From assembly GCF_035539115.1 (NCBI RefSeq), contig NZ_DATLJA010000008.1, positions 1-47,158 on the forward strand: DNA of 47,158 bases, read 5' to 3'. The stretch comes from Desulfitobacterium_A sp035539115. GTDB lineage: Bacteria > Bacillota > Desulfitobacteriia > Desulfitobacteriales > Desulfitobacteriaceae. Position numbers and translations under genes: made by a program. Positions within the stretch are counted from its first letter, which is position 1. Each line of letters begins with the position of its first letter. Below, in pieces: positions 7,775 to 16,288 of this stretch. The notes below the pieces were generated by a model. The model was not told the origin of the DNA and did not search any database. It saw only the letters and a list, made by a program, of their open reading frames with translations.

Positions 7775-10480
7775 TTACTTACGTGCCTCAGCAGGAACAA
7801 CGATGGGTTCAAGAACACTATCTTTGAGAAGTTCCACACACTGAGCCATATAGGCACCGACCTTCTCGGAAGGATCTTTTGTAGAAATCCCTAAGGCACG
7901 GGCAACTACTTCGGTTAAGTCCATCTGTTGTACTTGAGTTCCCATTGCGTGACAGGTAGAGTTAAACTGCGAACCACATCCTGCACAGTTGGTGACTAAA
8001 TATTCTGCGCCTGTCGTAACCGCTTCCTCTACGCGCTTCATACCACTATGAGCAACGGATGGTAAAGAGTCAAAGGCTGCAACTAAACCGCAGCAAAGCC
8101 CCTCTTCTTTGATATGTTCCATTTCTCTAAGTTCGACTCCTGGAATTGAGCGAAGGACATTTCGGGGTTCATCATAGTGACCAAACCACCGTCCAACATG
8201 GCAAGAATCGTGATAAGTAACGGAATGATTAAAGGGTTCAGTGAATTTGATCTTACCTTCGGCAATCAATTCACTGAGGTAGACTACAATGTGTTTAAAG
8301 CGAATATTACATTCGATTCCCAACTCCAGAGCCATTTGCGGATAATTTTCATTAAAGGTTGCATAGCACCCTGGACATGAAAAAATAATTGTCTCGACCC
8401 CTGCTTCATTGAACATTTCCAGATTGCGTTTAACTAACGCCTGGAAATCTTTTTTATACCCCCCAAGAGATAGATAAAGGCCACAACATCTTTCCTTTTC
8501 TCCAAAGTGAACAAACGGGATATCGAGCTGATGGAGAATACGGGTCGCATTTTGAGCCATATTGTCCATAATTGTTCCCGCCCAGCATCCAGACCAATAG
8601 GCAAGTTTCCCATGAGTTTGAGTCGGCACATCTAACCATTTAAGCCGTTCTTCTGCGGGTACTCCCCAGAAGTTACCTGTTGTAAGCACGTTATTGCGGA
8701 TGATTTCCAAACCAGTATTATGAAGCTTATGCTTATCAAACTCATAGCGGAGATTCATCCAATGATGAGCATTATGAGCTCGAATTTGACAAACGGTATC
8801 ACATTTTTTACAGGTTGTACAGGGGTATAAAGCCTTGCCGACTTCATCGTCTAACGGGAGCTTACCTTTAATATATTGATTCAGAATATAGTATTTTCCA
8901 CGAGGAGAGTTACTTTCCCAAGGAACAGCATCAAAAACTGTGCAGACATTTCGACAATAGCCACACATGGCGCAGGAGAATGTATCATCTGTAAGTTGTT
9001 CATCGAGCGGAGAGCTAAAATTATTGGTTTGCCATTTACTCAAAAGGCGACCAGCCAAACCGATTAACTCACATCCAGCATTGGCAACTTTCATCGTAGC
9101 CGATAACATTTTGGTTGGAGATTGTTTGTCCATCGAAGGGGGAATAATTTTTCCTGGGTTCATTAAACCGTCTGGGTCAACAAACTGCTTATAATTCCAG
9201 ATGGTTCTAAGGCGGTCTTCTCCGAAAAAGGTTTTCGCACGATCAGTAAAGTACATCCCTATTGAAAAAACTTTACCCCCATGTTTTTCCCCGGCATCAA
9301 TCACATCTAAGGAACAAGCATAGGCCATTGGGAAGCCTAATTTTCTTTCGTCAGCCAGCATAAATCCCAAAATGGAGATTTGATCATGACCAACCATAGT
9401 TCCCTCAAGGGCAAACTCACCTTTAAACTTTTTCTCGATTTCTCCGACAAATTGAGCAACTTCTTTAATGGGAATGACGACTTCACTGGCGACTAAAGTC
9501 GGTCCTAGTTTTTTAAAACGCATGGGATAGAACTTATCTGCCCACTCTTCGCTGGCCAACTTATCACGCATGATTTTCCCATTATAACGGGTTACTAATT
9601 TGCTGATTTTATTTTCCACAACAGAACGTCGGGGTTTGGGAAAAACCATAGTTATTAAATACTCATCTTCAGGTAAGACATAGTGCTCAAGTGCTTTCTG
9701 TTTCAATGCTGTGTAGGCTGGAGTTGTTAAACTAACATTCCAAAGAAGTACATTCTCATTATTCAGAGCATTTAAAAAATCTGAGGCACTAGGTAAATTC
9801 GGGAACGCAGCTAGAACTACACTCTCTTCATCTTTGGGCTGCACTTTGACAGTTACTTCAACAATTATCCCTGTAATGCCGCAAAGGCTATATACTTGCT
9901 GGAGATCGTCTCCTTCAACCTTCTCTAAATGACCATCGGGGAAGACCATGAGAATGGATTCAATATTTTGGAGGCAGTTTCCGTATTCGTAACTTCCATA
10001 TCCGCTTCCCCCCTGGGCTACCCAACCTGCAACGGTTGAGCTATTGGAACTGGATGGGTAGGCCCGAAGCGTTAGCCCTTGTTCACTTAATTTTTTCTCG
10101 AGATTACTCCAAATGACACCCGGTTCGACGGTAGCAGTTTGATGACTTATGTTGATATCATTGATTTTGTTCATGCGGACAAAATCAACGACAATACCGC
10201 TTTTAGCCGGTACACTCCCGCCGAAACCTGCACTTCCTGCGCCTCGAGGAACAAGCGGAAGTTTCTCCTCACGGGCTACTTTAGCCAACAAGGATACCTC
10301 ATCAGCCGATATAGGTTGAACGACTCCATCCGGTGTGCACTGAATCATCGAGCGAATTTGTTCTGGCATGATCCCTTGGTCATGGGAATAGACAATACGT
10401 TCGACTTTGTTAAAGCGGACCCGATCTTCGAAAATCTCTTTAAGCTTTTTCATTTGTTGAGTCGTTAAATTATTTTTCAT
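7775..10480 (-). CDS. FAD-binding/Fe-S oxidoreductase (GlcD-GlcF type fusion; lactate/glycolate dehydrogenase-like)
   Basis: A 901-residue fusion. The N-terminal half is a PCMH/GlcD-type FAD domain (LVPRGAGSAGFGG for the FAD pyrophosphate, then a long C-terminal cap ending at NPGKIIPP). The second half is GlcF/HdrD-like: two 4Fe-4S sites (CAMCGYCRNVC and CTTCKKCDTVC, about residues 505-565) followed by two CCG domains (CCGLYLSLGG with CPGCYATF; CCGLVAAF with CAGCGSQF). Such fusions oxidise D-2-hydroxy acids such as D-lactate or glycolate and feed electrons to quinone or ETF, but no EtfAB is adjacent. The start is ATG 10480 with AAGGAGA nearby; an upstream in-frame TTG at 10504 has no ribosome site. 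No TM segments are visible, so a peripheral or cytoplasmic location is expected. Confidence 0.85.
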   Translation of the reverse strand: MKNNLTTQQMKKLKEIFEDRVRFNKVERIVYSHDQGIMPEQIRSMIQCTPDGVVQPISADEVSLLAKVAREEKLPLVPRGAGSAGFGGSVPAKSGIVVDFVRMNKINDINISHQTATVEPGVIWSNLEKKLSEQGLTLRAYPSSSNSSTVAGWVAQGGSGYGSYEYGNCLQNIESILMVFPDGHLEKVEGDDLQQVYSLCGITGIIVEVTVKVQPKDEESVVLAAFPNLPSASDFLNALNNENVLLWNVSLTTPAYTALKQKALEHYVLPEDEYLITMVFPKPRRSVVENKISKLVTRYNGKIMRDKLASEEWADKFYPMRFKKLGPTLVASEVVIPIKEVAQFVGEIEKKFKGEFALEGTMVGHDQISILGFMLADERKLGFPMAYACSLDVIDAGEKHGGKVFSIGMYFTDRAKTFFGEDRLRTIWNYKQFVDPDGLMNPGKIIPPSMDKQSPTKMLSATMKVANAGCELIGLAGRLLSKWQTNNFSSPLDEQLTDDTFSCAMCGYCRNVCTVFDAVPWESNSPRGKYYILNQYIKGKLPLDDEVGKALYPCTTCKKCDTVCQIRAHNAHHWMNLRYEFDKHKLHNTGLEIIRNNVLTTGNFWGVPAEERLKWLDVPTQTHGKLAYWSGCWAGTIMDNMAQNATRILHQLDIPFVHFGEKERCCGLYLSLGGYKKDFQALVKRNLEMFNEAGVETIIFSCPGCYATFNENYPQMALELGIECNIRFKHIVVYLSELIAEGKIKFTEPFNHSVTYHDSCHVGRWFGHYDEPRNVLRSIPGVELREMEHIKEEGLCCGLVAAFDSLPSVAHSGMKRVEEAVTTGAEYLVTNCAGCGSQFNSTCHAMGTQVQQMDLTEVVARALGISTKDPSEKVGAYMAQCVELLKDSVLEPIVVPAEARK

Positions 10481-10584
10481 CGGTATTCTCCTTCTTTCTC
10501 CCAACTATTATTCAGACACTCAATCAGAAGCTGCTGTTTTCGAAAATATCCTGTCGGTCCTCTTACCCTAATGAACACATTCAC
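10477..10584 (-). CDS. Possible 35-residue leader ORF coupled to the dehydrogenase gene
   Basis: A GTG-started frame (GTG 10584 or 10578) runs through the whole leader of the dehydrogenase gene and ends in TGA overlapping its ATG by the ATGA pattern, as in translationally coupled genes. AGGAGG lies 3 nt before GTG 10584 and 9 nt before GTG 10578. The product would be basic and soluble (begins MNVFIRVRG, ends KEGEYR). A competing ATG at 10580 with the same ribosome site would give only five residues (MCSLG). No family recognised. It could be a real small protein, a regulatory leader or chance. Confidence 0.35.
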   Translation of the reverse strand: MNVFIRVRGPTGYFRKQQLLIECLNNSWEKEGEYR

Positions 10585-10789
10585 TAACCTCCTAGTTAAC
10601 AAAACATGTACAAATACTTAAAATTGGTTTAAAAAAATTTGCATTTAAAGGATTCCCGATATTCGAATAACCGTATTTTTTGAACCATTGGTTGAAAAAA
10701 ATAAACTATTATTTAATATTGAATGAATTCGACAGAATGATAGATTTTCCTTCACAAATTTAAAAAAAAAGGACTATCTTTGATAGTCC
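10585..10789. other. Gene-free spacer between two minus-strand genes
   Basis: This AT-rich stretch separates the triple-HTH regulator's end from the dehydrogenase leader. Read on the minus strand it should hold nothing except the regulator's terminator (10762-10790) beyond the coding ends. I see no further gene and no clear operator. Confidence 0.4.
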
Positions 10790-10790
10790 T
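10762..10790 (-). terminator. Rho-independent terminator of the triple-HTH regulator gene
   Basis: On the minus strand AGGACTATC-AAA-GATAGTCC is followed by a run of eight or more T, directly after the stop codon. Confidence 0.9.
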
Positions 10791-11563
10791 CAGTGATCAA
10801 GTAGACTTCGATTCCTTCTAAAGAATTGGATATAGTTTAAAATGAATTTCAGATCTCCAGCTTCGAGATCTCGAACAGCTCGTAGAACAGCCTGTACACG
10901 AGGATCCCCCAATAAACTTAAGACTTCGGAGTTTAAAGAAGATAAAAGATTTTCGACATCTTCTTGCTCTAATAAAAAGTAACATATGGAAACGCCGAGT
11001 GCTTGGGCTATATTCTCAAGTGTATCTAAGGAAGGTTCCGCCTGATCGTTTTCGATTTGACTGACCATCGCTGAAGAAATTCCGGCTTTATCAGCCAAGA
11101 GCACTCCAGTTAGTCCTTGTTTTTCCCGTTCATGGCGAACTCGGGTTCCGACGGAAAATGTGTCCGCTGACTTTTCCAGAAAATAGCGAACGGTAACACT
11201 GAGTGCTTCTGCTAAGCGATCCAATGTTTCTAAATCGGGTTCTTCAGTTCCACTTTCATATGCTTTAATTTTTTCAGTTGGAATTCCGGAAAGTTCACTT
11301 AATTCTTCAATACTTAAGCTTCGTCCTCTTCGAATAAACTGGATCTTCTCTCCATAAACCTTTTCAGTTCCTATGCCGAATAAATATGTCGGTGAAATAT
11401 TTAAAACATTAGATAATCGCCGAACCATAGCTACCGAAGGCTTTTTTGTTTCACGCTCGACTGCACTCAAAAACGAACTGGAGATTCCCAATTGTTCAGA
11501 AAGTTCATGTAAAGTTAATCCTCTTTGCTTACGAAAGTCTCGGATCGTTGTGCCAATTCCCAT
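10790..11563 (-). CDS. Transcription regulator with three tandem XRE-type HTH domains
   Basis: A 257-residue protein containing three consecutive Cro/CI (XRE) helix-turn-helix domains. HTH1, about residues 5-62, has GLTLHELSEQLGISSSFLSAVE; HTH2, about 74-130, has LSIEELSELSGIPTEKIKAYE; HTH3, about 140-197, has GVLLADKAGISSAMVSQIE. Each ends in the same xPSLDTLxxLAxALxVxxxYFL block, so they arose by internal duplication. A helical tail of about 55 residues follows. HTH2 lacks a strong basic recognition helix and may be a degenerate or dimerising copy. Most XRE regulators have one such domain. Target genes are unknown; neighbours are the Ccm operon upstream and the dehydrogenase downstream, all on the same strand. 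Confidence 0.85.
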   Translation of the reverse strand: MGIGTTIRDFRKQRGLTLHELSEQLGISSSFLSAVERETKKPSVAMVRRLSNVLNISPTYLFGIGTEKVYGEKIQFIRRGRSLSIEELSELSGIPTEKIKAYESGTEEPDLETLDRLAEALSVTVRYFLEKSADTFSVGTRVRHEREKQGLTGVLLADKAGISSAMVSQIENDQAEPSLDTLENIAQALGVSICYFLLEQEDVENLLSSLNSEVLSLLGDPRVQAVLRAVRDLEAGDLKFILNYIQFFRRNRSLLDH

Positions 11564-11663
11564 TTGCTATTTTCCTCCGCAATCTAACTTTAGGTTTACT
11601 ATAGCACGAATTTTAATGAGAGAATATTAGTCAAGAACATAGGCCTAAAAAAGTCAATTATTT

Positions 11664-12299
11664 TTACTGCATCTCTGATGTGATTGAGGCATCATAGTCA
11701 CGTGGTTTCCAGTTCTTTAAATCCGTTTCATTAACTACGATGTTTTTTGTCGTTTCATCAACTGTATATTTGATTTCTTGCGGAGGGTATTTAACACAAC
11801 CGCCTCCTAAGCCGGTAAGATCCGCCAAAGCCCAACGCGTAGAACAGACATTACAGACTAAAACATCGCCCTCAATATGGAATTTGCGAGAATAGCAGGG
11901 CTCACAAAAACTGGAGGCAACTATCACTCTCCCGGCTGGAGTCAGGTAGGCCATGAGGGGTAAGCCCTTTTGACCGTTACCGATTTCCCGATTAGGGTTA
12001 ACCATGGTATAGATGATTGAGTTTTCTTCAAGACTGGCGAGGGGAATTTTAATTTGCCCATTCGCGATTTCCGCTTTGATTTCCGTCATCTCGATTTTTA
12101 CATTATCTTTATATTTCATGCTGCGACCAATTGAGTATTTGTCATCAAAGCCCGGGATACTCTCTTGGGTAGAGAGTACGATCGCGGCGATCCCTAAAAT
12201 TAACACACCTAATAGGGAGCCAAGGACGATTTTTTTACGCTTTTTGCTCCGTTGGTTATTGAGTTCTAAACGGGCTCTTTTTTCTTCTAGGTTAGCCAT
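11664..12299 (-). CDS. DUF2318 (FtrD/Fe-S membrane-protein-like) protein, copy 1
   Basis: A 211-residue membrane-anchored protein: short basic cytoplasmic N terminus, one TM segment (about residues 24-44), then an extracytoplasmic domain with FCEPCYSRKFH and VCNVCSTRW, followed by LGGGCVKYPP. These two CxxC pairs and the GGC are the DUF2318 hallmark. The protein is clearly homologous to the one at 38049-38645. DUF2318 proteins occur with P19/FTR1-type iron systems and MacB-like permeases and are thought to handle a metal or electrons outside the membrane. Here it is the last gene of the Ccm operon, 37 bp after the preceding gene. The start is ATG 12299 with GGAGGTGA just upstream; a more upstream in-frame start at 12320 would place the ribosome site inside the gene. 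Confidence 0.75.
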   Translation of the reverse strand: MANLEEKRARLELNNQRSKKRKKIVLGSLLGVLILGIAAIVLSTQESIPGFDDKYSIGRSMKYKDNVKIEMTEIKAEIANGQIKIPLASLEENSIIYTMVNPNREIGNGQKGLPLMAYLTPAGRVIVASSFCEPCYSRKFHIEGDVLVCNVCSTRWALADLTGLGGGCVKYPPQEIKYTVDETTKNIVVNETDLKNWKPRDYDASITSEMQ

Positions 12300-12336
12300 G
12301 AGTTCACCTCCAGAGGTCAACTAATTTCAGTTTAAT

Positions 12337-12948
12337 TTAATATAAGGGGATGATTTCCTTCAGGACCTTCAGACTATCGCTTCCTTGAACAGCAATCCAG
12401 AGTACGCGGTTGCCTTTGAGCCAATAATAGTGCTCTTGACCCATACCTGTAATAAATTTATATTCCTGATCCTTGAGCTTAATTGTTTTATAATCCTTGA
12501 AAGCGTCTGAGTTGGGCATTTTCTGATCCATTGCCTGGAAAAGAAGCTGGGCATCTTGGAGATTATTGGTTTCAGAGTACCAAATGGTCATTTTTTTATT
12601 CCCCTGACCTTGATAATTGGCGACATAAGCCTGCTTCAATGGGATATCTTTGCCATGGAGCATTGAGACGGATTTCAGGGCTTGCTCGCCTGCGATTAAC
12701 TCTATTCTGTTCATTTCGGACACCTTAGCGGGAAATAGCTTCTCTGTTACTGGGTCAAGAGGCTCGCCGGTTTGCTGAGCTGTGTTTGACGAACTTTGAT
12801 TATTTGTTGAACTTTGAGCCGTTGACGCTTGAGCTTGGGGTTTACTGGAACGGTTTCCGTTAAGTGCCGCTGTCATCGTATAGGCGAACATGAGAAGTGT
12901 CAATATCACGGCGATTGCGCCAAGGAGTCTTAACTCTTTTTTCTCCAT
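12337..12948 (-). CDS. Membrane-anchored exported protein of unknown function in the ccm operon
   Basis: 203 residues. One N-terminal TM anchor (about residues 8-28) is followed by a Ser/Gln/Asn/Thr-rich linker (about 30-60) and a globular domain of about 140 residues outside the membrane with no cysteines. The C-terminal part (YKFITGMGQEHYYWLKGNRVLWIAVQG) suggests a small beta-rich fold. I do not recognise a family. Its ATG begins 1 nt after the ccmD stop and its ribosome site lies inside ccmD, so the two are translated together. Its constant place in the operon suggests a role in haem or apocytochrome handling, which is inference only. Confidence 0.7.
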   Translation of the reverse strand: MEKKELRLLGAIAVILTLLMFAYTMTAALNGNRSSKPQAQASTAQSSTNNQSSSNTAQQTGEPLDPVTEKLFPAKVSEMNRIELIAGEQALKSVSMLHGKDIPLKQAYVANYQGQGNKKMTIWYSETNNLQDAQLLFQAMDQKMPNSDAFKDYKTIKLKDQEYKFITGMGQEHYYWLKGNRVLWIAVQGSDSLKVLKEIIPLY

Positions 12949-12949
12949 G

Positions 12950-13105
12950 TCAACCTCCAGTAGGGAAGCGGTCTTGAAGGGACTTTTTCAATAAGGTGAG
13001 TTCTTCCTGAGTTGTTTTAAGGCGGTTGTCTAAGCGCCGGGTATACCAGAAGATGAGGATCCAAATGAAAGTGTAGGCTATAAACAGATAGAATAAGCTA
13101 TCCAA
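12950..13105 (-). CDS. ccmD: CcmD-like small haem exporter subunit
   Basis: A 51-residue protein encoded between ccmC and the next gene: one TM helix (LDSLFYLFIAYTFIWILIFW) followed by a basic, coiled-coil tail (YTRRLDNRLKTTQEELTLLKK). This is exactly the CcmD architecture; CcmD holds CcmABC together with haem-loaded CcmE. The start is TTG 13105 preceded by GGAGGGG; no ATG is available in frame. The stop lies 1 nt from the next gene's ATG. Identification rests on size, topology and position after ccmC, as CcmD sequences are poorly conserved. Confidence 0.8.
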   Translation of the reverse strand: MDSLFYLFIAYTFIWILIFWYTRRLDNRLKTTQEELTLLKKSLQDRFPTGG

Positions 13106-13159
13106 AATGATTCCCCTCCATTTTGTGGTTTTTATCCGATGAATTGAAGTCAGTTTTCT

Positions 13160-13855
13160 TTAGCGGTCCCCAATGAAATGCTCACGCAAGGTTTTAAGTT
13201 CTATTCTGAGTCGTTCAACTCGATAACTCTTATTCATCAGGTAGAAATAAAGCACGGTAAAGGCAATCAAGCTTAGGAAAAATGCAGGTTTCATGTCCGG
13301 GGCTAAACCAACTCCACTGCTTGTGATTAAGGCGCCAGGATGCATGGTTCGCCACCAACGGATCGCGAAAAAGACGATAGGTACGTCAGTAAAGGCGAGA
13401 ATACCATAAATCGCCGAATAGCGAGCCCGCTTTTCTTCTTCGGGGATGGCTTTACGGATGCGGCCATAAGCCAAATACAGGAACCACATGATTAACGTCG
13501 TCGTGAGCCGGGGATCCCAACTCCACCAGGTTTGCCAGATCGGCCGAGCCCATAAGGGACCGGTGACTAAGACAATGGTAGTAAAGATAACCCCAATTTC
13601 AGCGGAAGTTTGGGCCATGATATCCCATTTGAATTCTTTCTTGACCAGGTAGAGGATACTTGCCACAAAGACGACGAGAAAGGCAAACATGCCTAACCAA
13701 GCCGAAGCCACATGAAAATAAAAAATTCTTTGAATATCACCCATCGTTTTTTCCGTAGGCGCATAAACCAGAGCAAGGTAAAGAGCAATCCATACAGAGA
13801 AAAAGGTGAACCAAGCCAGAAGTTTTTCCGACAGGCGATTCTTAGGTTGAGTCAT
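13160..13855 (-). CDS. ccmC: Haem exporter protein CcmC
   Basis: 231 residues with six TM segments and the tryptophan-rich haem-binding WWD loop (WQTWWSWDPRLTTT, about residues 107-120), flanked by two conserved histidines (FYFHVASAW about 48 and RTMHPG about 170). In System I, CcmC loads haem onto the periplasmic chaperone CcmE with CcmD's help. The gene begins 5 bp after the ccmB stop and is followed by ccmD. Confidence 0.95.
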   Translation of the reverse strand: MTQPKNRLSEKLLAWFTFFSVWIALYLALVYAPTEKTMGDIQRIFYFHVASAWLGMFAFLVVFVASILYLVKKEFKWDIMAQTSAEIGVIFTTIVLVTGPLWARPIWQTWWSWDPRLTTTLIMWFLYLAYGRIRKAIPEEEKRARYSAIYGILAFTDVPIVFFAIRWWRTMHPGALITSSGVGLAPDMKPAFFLSLIAFTVLYFYLMNKSYRVERLRIELKTLREHFIGDR

Positions 13856-13860
13856 ATGGG

Positions 13861-14535
13861 CTACACCTCCAGTAGATAGTCAAACAAAAGGGCGGGTAAA
13901 ACAGTAAAGATCACCGCATAAGTGGCGAGAAGTTTAAGGTATAAGCTCACACCAGCTATGCTCGAACCGAGAGCATGTTGCGTGACGAGTACAGCACTAA
14001 GAAGTACCGGTATGATTAAGGGAATGAGAAGAACGGGGAGTAAAATTTCACTGGTGCGTGTTCCAGCGGCTAAGGCTGAGAGAAAGGTACCCACAGCGAT
14101 AAAGCAATAGGTACCTAAGGCCAAGATAAGCAGAAACAGGCCTGTTTTTTGGGGCATGGGGTAATTGAACATGATAAAAAAGAGGGGGACACTGACCAGT
14201 TCGACAATTCCCATGAGAACTAGGTTGGTGATGGTTTTGGCAAAGTAGATGAGACTACGGTCAATCGGACAAAGCATTAATCCTAAAAGACAATCATTTT
14301 GCTTCTCGGCCACAAAGGAACGATTAAGTCCCAGAAGACCGGCAAAGATCAAGGTAACCCAGATGAGACCGGGCAGAATCTTGCCCACTTCGTCCCGCGG
14401 TAATTCCAGGGCAAACCCAAACGTGGTCACAACGAGCAGGGAAAAAACGAGCATGGAAGTGAGGACTTCTTTGGCCCGGGACTCAGTTTTTAATTCCTTC
14501 CAGAGCAGGATGTAAAGTTTATGAACAACCTTCAT
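13861..14535 (-). CDS. ccmB: Haem exporter ABC permease CcmB
   Basis: 224 residues, six TM segments, CcmB family (LWKELKTESRAKEVLTSM at the N terminus, AEKQNDCLLGLMLCPIDRS in the first loop). It is the permease partner of CcmA. The CcmAB ATPase releases haem-loaded CcmE from CcmC. Its ATG overlaps the ccmA stop by 4 nt. Confidence 0.93.
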   Translation of the reverse strand: MKVVHKLYILLWKELKTESRAKEVLTSMLVFSLLVVTTFGFALELPRDEVGKILPGLIWVTLIFAGLLGLNRSFVAEKQNDCLLGLMLCPIDRSLIYFAKTITNLVLMGIVELVSVPLFFIMFNYPMPQKTGLFLLILALGTYCFIAVGTFLSALAAGTRTSEILLPVLLIPLIIPVLLSAVLVTQHALGSSIAGVSLYLKLLATYAVIFTVLPALLFDYLLEV

Positions 14536-15236
14536 TTAAAAGCCCCCTGCGAAGCTAAGTAGTGTTGTCTAAATTCTTCCTGAGTCATGTTTTGAGGTTG
14601 GCAGCGGAAAACGATTTTGCCACTGACAAGGATAAGCGCTTGATCACTTTGCTCAAGGCCTTGATCAAAGTTGTGGGTGATGAGAAAAACCGTATGTTTA
14701 CTAGCGGAGAGCTTACCTAAGATGCTGTTCAAGATATGTTTAGCCATTTCGTCTAGACCGGTAAAAGGCTCATCCATAAGCAGGATGGGCGGGTCATGAA
14801 TGAGCGAGCGGGCAATGGAAAGCCTCTGTTGCATACCGCGGGAAAAGGTACCAACAAGGTCGTTAGCGACGTGAACTAAGCCGACATCCTCAAGCAGTTC
14901 CGCGACCCGGTTATTCAAATGGGGTACCTCGTACATTTGCCCATAGAAAAGAAGGTTTTCCCGCGCTGTCAAATTATTATATAGAAGAGAATTGTGAGAA
15001 ATGACACCAATTTTACGCCGCAAAACGGGGTTGGCGGTATCCGCTTTCTGACCGTCGATCCATAATTCGCCGTCCGTCGGTTTACTGAGAAGAGCCAGAA
15101 TCTTTAAAGTGGTGCTTTTGCCGGCCCCATTGGGCCCAAAACAACTGACAAACTCGCCAGGCCTGATCTCGAAATCGATTCCTTTCAGGATTTGTTTAGA
15201 GCCGATGCGTTTTGTGAGGCCTTGAGCAACGATCAT
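14532..15236 (-). CDS. ccmA: Haem exporter ABC ATPase CcmA
   Basis: 234-residue ABC ATPase: Walker A GPNGAGKST (about residues 34-42), signature FSRGMQQRL in place of LSGGQ (typical of CcmA, which has a degenerate signature), Walker B ILLMDEP, and the H-loop ITHNF. It pairs with CcmB. Start and stop each overlap the neighbouring genes by 4 nt, showing tight coupling. Confidence 0.93.
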   Translation of the reverse strand: MIVAQGLTKRIGSKQILKGIDFEIRPGEFVSCFGPNGAGKSTTLKILALLSKPTDGELWIDGQKADTANPVLRRKIGVISHNSLLYNNLTARENLLFYGQMYEVPHLNNRVAELLEDVGLVHVANDLVGTFSRGMQQRLSIARSLIHDPPILLMDEPFTGLDEMAKHILNSILGKLSASKHTVFLITHNFDQGLEQSDQALILVSGKIVFRCQPQNMTQEEFRQHYLASQGAFK

Positions 15237-16264
15237 GAATTGACCTCCTTACCTTTCGTCAATTCACGCAGTTGAAGCTTGACCTGGACAAGAAGCTTTT
15301 TATAGTTATTCCGACCTTCTTCATATTCGTCTGTAGGAATTTTACCGGACTGATGATCTTCATCGAGGGCCTTGATGCGTTCTAAGAGACGATCTTGCTT
15401 ATGTTTAAGTTTCAAGAAGAGAAGATCCTCTTGATCGACTCCAGAATTTGAGGCTGTATTCGCCACCATTTTTTCCTTTTGTTTTTGCCGGAAGAGGAGA
15501 ATCGAGGCTGCAACAGCCATACCCAGCATGAGGATAAGATAGATAGCCCAAATATGGGGATTCGTGTAGACCAGCGGTTCGGAAGTGAATAGTGCGAGAT
15601 GGGCAGCAGGGTGACCCGTGACCTTGTACCCATTAGCCAATCGATTTCCCTTCAGAACTGGAGAACTTGCCTCTTTAACTACAGTAAAGTTTATGCTTTT
15701 CCCGGCTTGAACATTTTTGCTCGACATTTGAACATAGGTCGTCCCGTTGGCTTGGAACGTACCCTCGGTTTTCAGGGTGTCTGACTGTATGGGGGAGGAA
15801 TCAGGTGAGACCAAAAAGAAAGACTGGGTTGGAAAAGAGATATTTTTCGTCAAAGAGACAGGATAAGAGGACGGGAGGTTGTAGAATAAAATCATTTGGG
15901 TTTCGCCTGGTGGTAGAGATTTATAAATCTGGACTCCTTCGCTTACCATTGAAAACTCATTACTGGACAATCCATCAATTTGGATTTCGCTAAAACCCTT
16001 GGGCAGAGGAAAGAGCCAGCCTTTTTTTTCCTGACCAGAAGAGTCTTTAAGAGAGCTGCCTTTGAAAGGCTCTGTCCCTGCGTTTTTCAATTGGAGAATT
16101 TCTTGGATTCCGATGCCTCCGTTTTGGGGAAAGAGAACCAGATGATCTTGAACAAGCTCGATTTGCTGTGCTCCCCCGGCTTGGCTGTCGGCGGCATTCA
16201 CAGCAGAAATCGGGGCGAAGGTAAAGGAGAGAATCAAAAATAGACTCAAGAGCAATCTGCCCAT
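15233..16264 (-). CDS. Exported, membrane-anchored protein of unknown function in the ccm operon
   Basis: 343 residues: signal peptide (about 1-24), an extracytoplasmic beta-rich region (about 25-230), one TM helix (AIYLILMLGMAVAASILLF, about 240-258) and a cytoplasmic tail with a predicted coiled coil (about 285-340) containing DHQSGKIPTDEYEEGRNNYKKLL, reminiscent of the SHOCT motif. The layout is the same as the gene at 19707-20708, at the other end of the operon, so the two may be distant paralogues. No named family recognised. It overlaps ccmA by 4 nt and lies between the ccmI-like gene and ccmA, suggesting a lineage-specific part of the haem transfer machine (inference). Confidence 0.7.
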   Translation of the reverse strand: MGRLLLSLFLILSFTFAPISAVNAADSQAGGAQQIELVQDHLVLFPQNGGIGIQEILQLKNAGTEPFKGSSLKDSSGQEKKGWLFPLPKGFSEIQIDGLSSNEFSMVSEGVQIYKSLPPGETQMILFYNLPSSYPVSLTKNISFPTQSFFLVSPDSSPIQSDTLKTEGTFQANGTTYVQMSSKNVQAGKSINFTVVKEASSPVLKGNRLANGYKVTGHPAAHLALFTSEPLVYTNPHIWAIYLILMLGMAVAASILLFRQKQKEKMVANTASNSGVDQEDLLFLKLKHKQDRLLERIKALDEDHQSGKIPTDEYEEGRNNYKKLLVQVKLQLRELTKGKEVNS

Positions 16265-16288
16265 CGCTGGCCCGCCTTTCTTGTCAAT

